The position numbers were made by a program, and so were the translations under genes. 64,000 nucleotides of DNA, taken from NCBI GenBank assembly GCA_937924775.1, contig CALDUT010000014.1, forward strand, positions 1-64,000, read 5' to 3'. The notes below the pieces were generated by a model that had not been told where the DNA came from, made no database searches, and was given only the letters and a program-made list of their open reading frames with translations. The DNA is from an uncultured Gemmata sp. (GTDB taxonomy: Bacteria; Planctomycetota; Planctomycetia; Gemmatales; Gemmataceae). Within the stretch, counting starts at the first letter, position 1. Each line of letters starts with the position of its first letter. Below are positions 63,456 through 64,000 of this stretch, piece by piece.

Positions 63456-64000
63456 CTGGCGGGCGGCGGGACCCGTAGAGTGGGCCGCCCTCGACGAACT
63501 CACGACCGAGGAGTTCCAGGGCCGCGACATCAGCATCAACCCGGCCTGGGAGGACTTCCCCGCCGTCGATGAACAGGTCCGCGACTTGGCCGAGTCGGAA
63601 GGGGTGACGAGCTTCCGCGAGTTGTGGTCGCTGCTGGTCCGGCAGAAGGAACTCGGGGACGAGGACGACCGCTCTCGCCGGGAGATTCGCTGCTTGGCCG
63701 AGTTGAGTTGGTTCCTCCTGCGAGGCCGCGGCGAGGGTTTCCGGGTTTGGGACGTGGAAAAGCTGAGGAAGCATCTGCGGCGGCTGAAGGCTCTGGACCT
63801 GCCGGTGCGGGAACACGAGCAGGAGGGAATCGCGTTCGTCCGGGAAGCGATGTACTGGACAGGGGAGAACCTCGCCCGCTGGGAGCGGCTAATCGAGGCG
63901 ATGGACAGTGAGTCCGGCATGGAGGCCCTGAACGCCGCCGTCACCGCTCTGGTCCGGTCCCGGTGCTCGGACTGGCCGGAGGCGTCCATTGACGACAAGC
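63439..64000 (+). CDS. Hypothetical protein, 3' end outside window
   Basis: Starts MIDYRDWRAAGPVEWAALDE at ATG 63439, inside the end of the previous gene, and runs open to the window edge (187 codons). It is rich in Trp, Arg and Glu and helical (FRELWSLLVRQKELGDEDDR). No family recognised; coupled to the previous gene. Confidence 0.65.
   Translation, partial: MIDYRDWRAAGPVEWAALDELTTEEFQGRDISINPAWEDFPAVDEQVRDLAESEGVTSFRELWSLLVRQKELGDEDDRSRREIRCLAELSWFLLRGRGEGFRVWDVEKLRKHLRRLKALDLPVREHEQEGIAFVREAMYWTGENLARWERLIEAMDSESGMEALNAAVTALVRSRCSDWPEASIDDK

Larger units (their letters stand above)
51291..64000. mobile_element. Integrative element B (left part; right end outside window)
   Basis: It begins at the tRNA-Ser(UGA) remnant with a recombinase gene next to it, is visibly more GC-rich than the core, and contains an excisionase-like gene, a ParB-like gene, a family A polymerase, and small regulators and accessory genes in two arms that diverge near 54.9 kb. 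No capsid, terminase, relaxase or type IV secretion gene is seen in the visible part, so phage, ICE or phage satellite cannot be decided. Confidence 0.8.

Noticed and set aside
1-64000. Search for rRNA, CRISPR and transposase genes
   Set aside because: No 16S/23S-like block, no repeat-spacer array and no DDE transposase motif was seen.

Overview
The window looks like a chromosomal segment from a planctomycete, most likely Gemmata-like. The supporting evidence is a DUF1559 pilin-like protein, a SecA of about 1300 residues, a large membrane pyrophosphatase, a BatE-like TPR/SH3 protein, Pro/Ser-rich giant proteins, Kdo transferase and LptB for an LPS-type envelope, and weak Shine-Dalgarno use in the core. 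No rRNA, CRISPR array or intact insertion sequence was seen.

Layout: (1) Positions 1-2.2 kb are the right end of an integrated element (element A): the 3' part of a family A DNA polymerase gene and a tyrosine recombinase that abuts, and reads through, a tRNA-Ser(GCU) gene. (2) Positions 2.3-51.3 kb are host chromosome. This part holds polA-coaE-rho, cstA, an H+-pyrophosphatase, waaA, secA, an ECF sigma/anti-sigma pair, an aminotransferase-like protein without its PLP lysine, an oxidoreductase pair, an exporter, a P1B-ATPase fused to an HflK-type SPFH domain, lptB, a 1663-residue coiled-coil protein, a metallophosphatase, psuG and a DUF1559 gene. A parS-like centromere site and a phased TAGACA repeat array lie in the gene-free stretch at 37.5-38.2 kb. 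(3) From 51.29 kb to the window end is a second, visibly more GC-rich integrated element (element B). It starts at a tRNA-Ser(UGA) remnant that lacks its D arm.

Element B has two arms that diverge from a compact control region at about 54.90-54.98 kb. The leftward arm encodes a small protein, a ParB-like protein, two small genes (one excisionase-like) and a tyrosine recombinase. The rightward arm encodes ribbon-helix-helix-like proteins, a replicative-looking family A polymerase with an atypical motif C, a DUF6908-like protein, a DUF429-like protein with an N-terminal zinc-binding motif, a 56-residue zinc-ribbon protein, a NADAR-family ADP-ribose hydrolase, a lipoprotein and two unknown proteins. 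Both elements pair a family A polymerase with a tyrosine recombinase and use a serine tRNA gene, so they may belong to one little-described family of planctomycete integrative elements. That family is the best candidate here for an undescribed system.

The second notable item is the single-ORF fusion of a heavy-metal P-type ATPase to a prohibitin-like membrane scaffold at 33.6-36.9 kb. All functional names rest on motifs read by eye; no database search was run.
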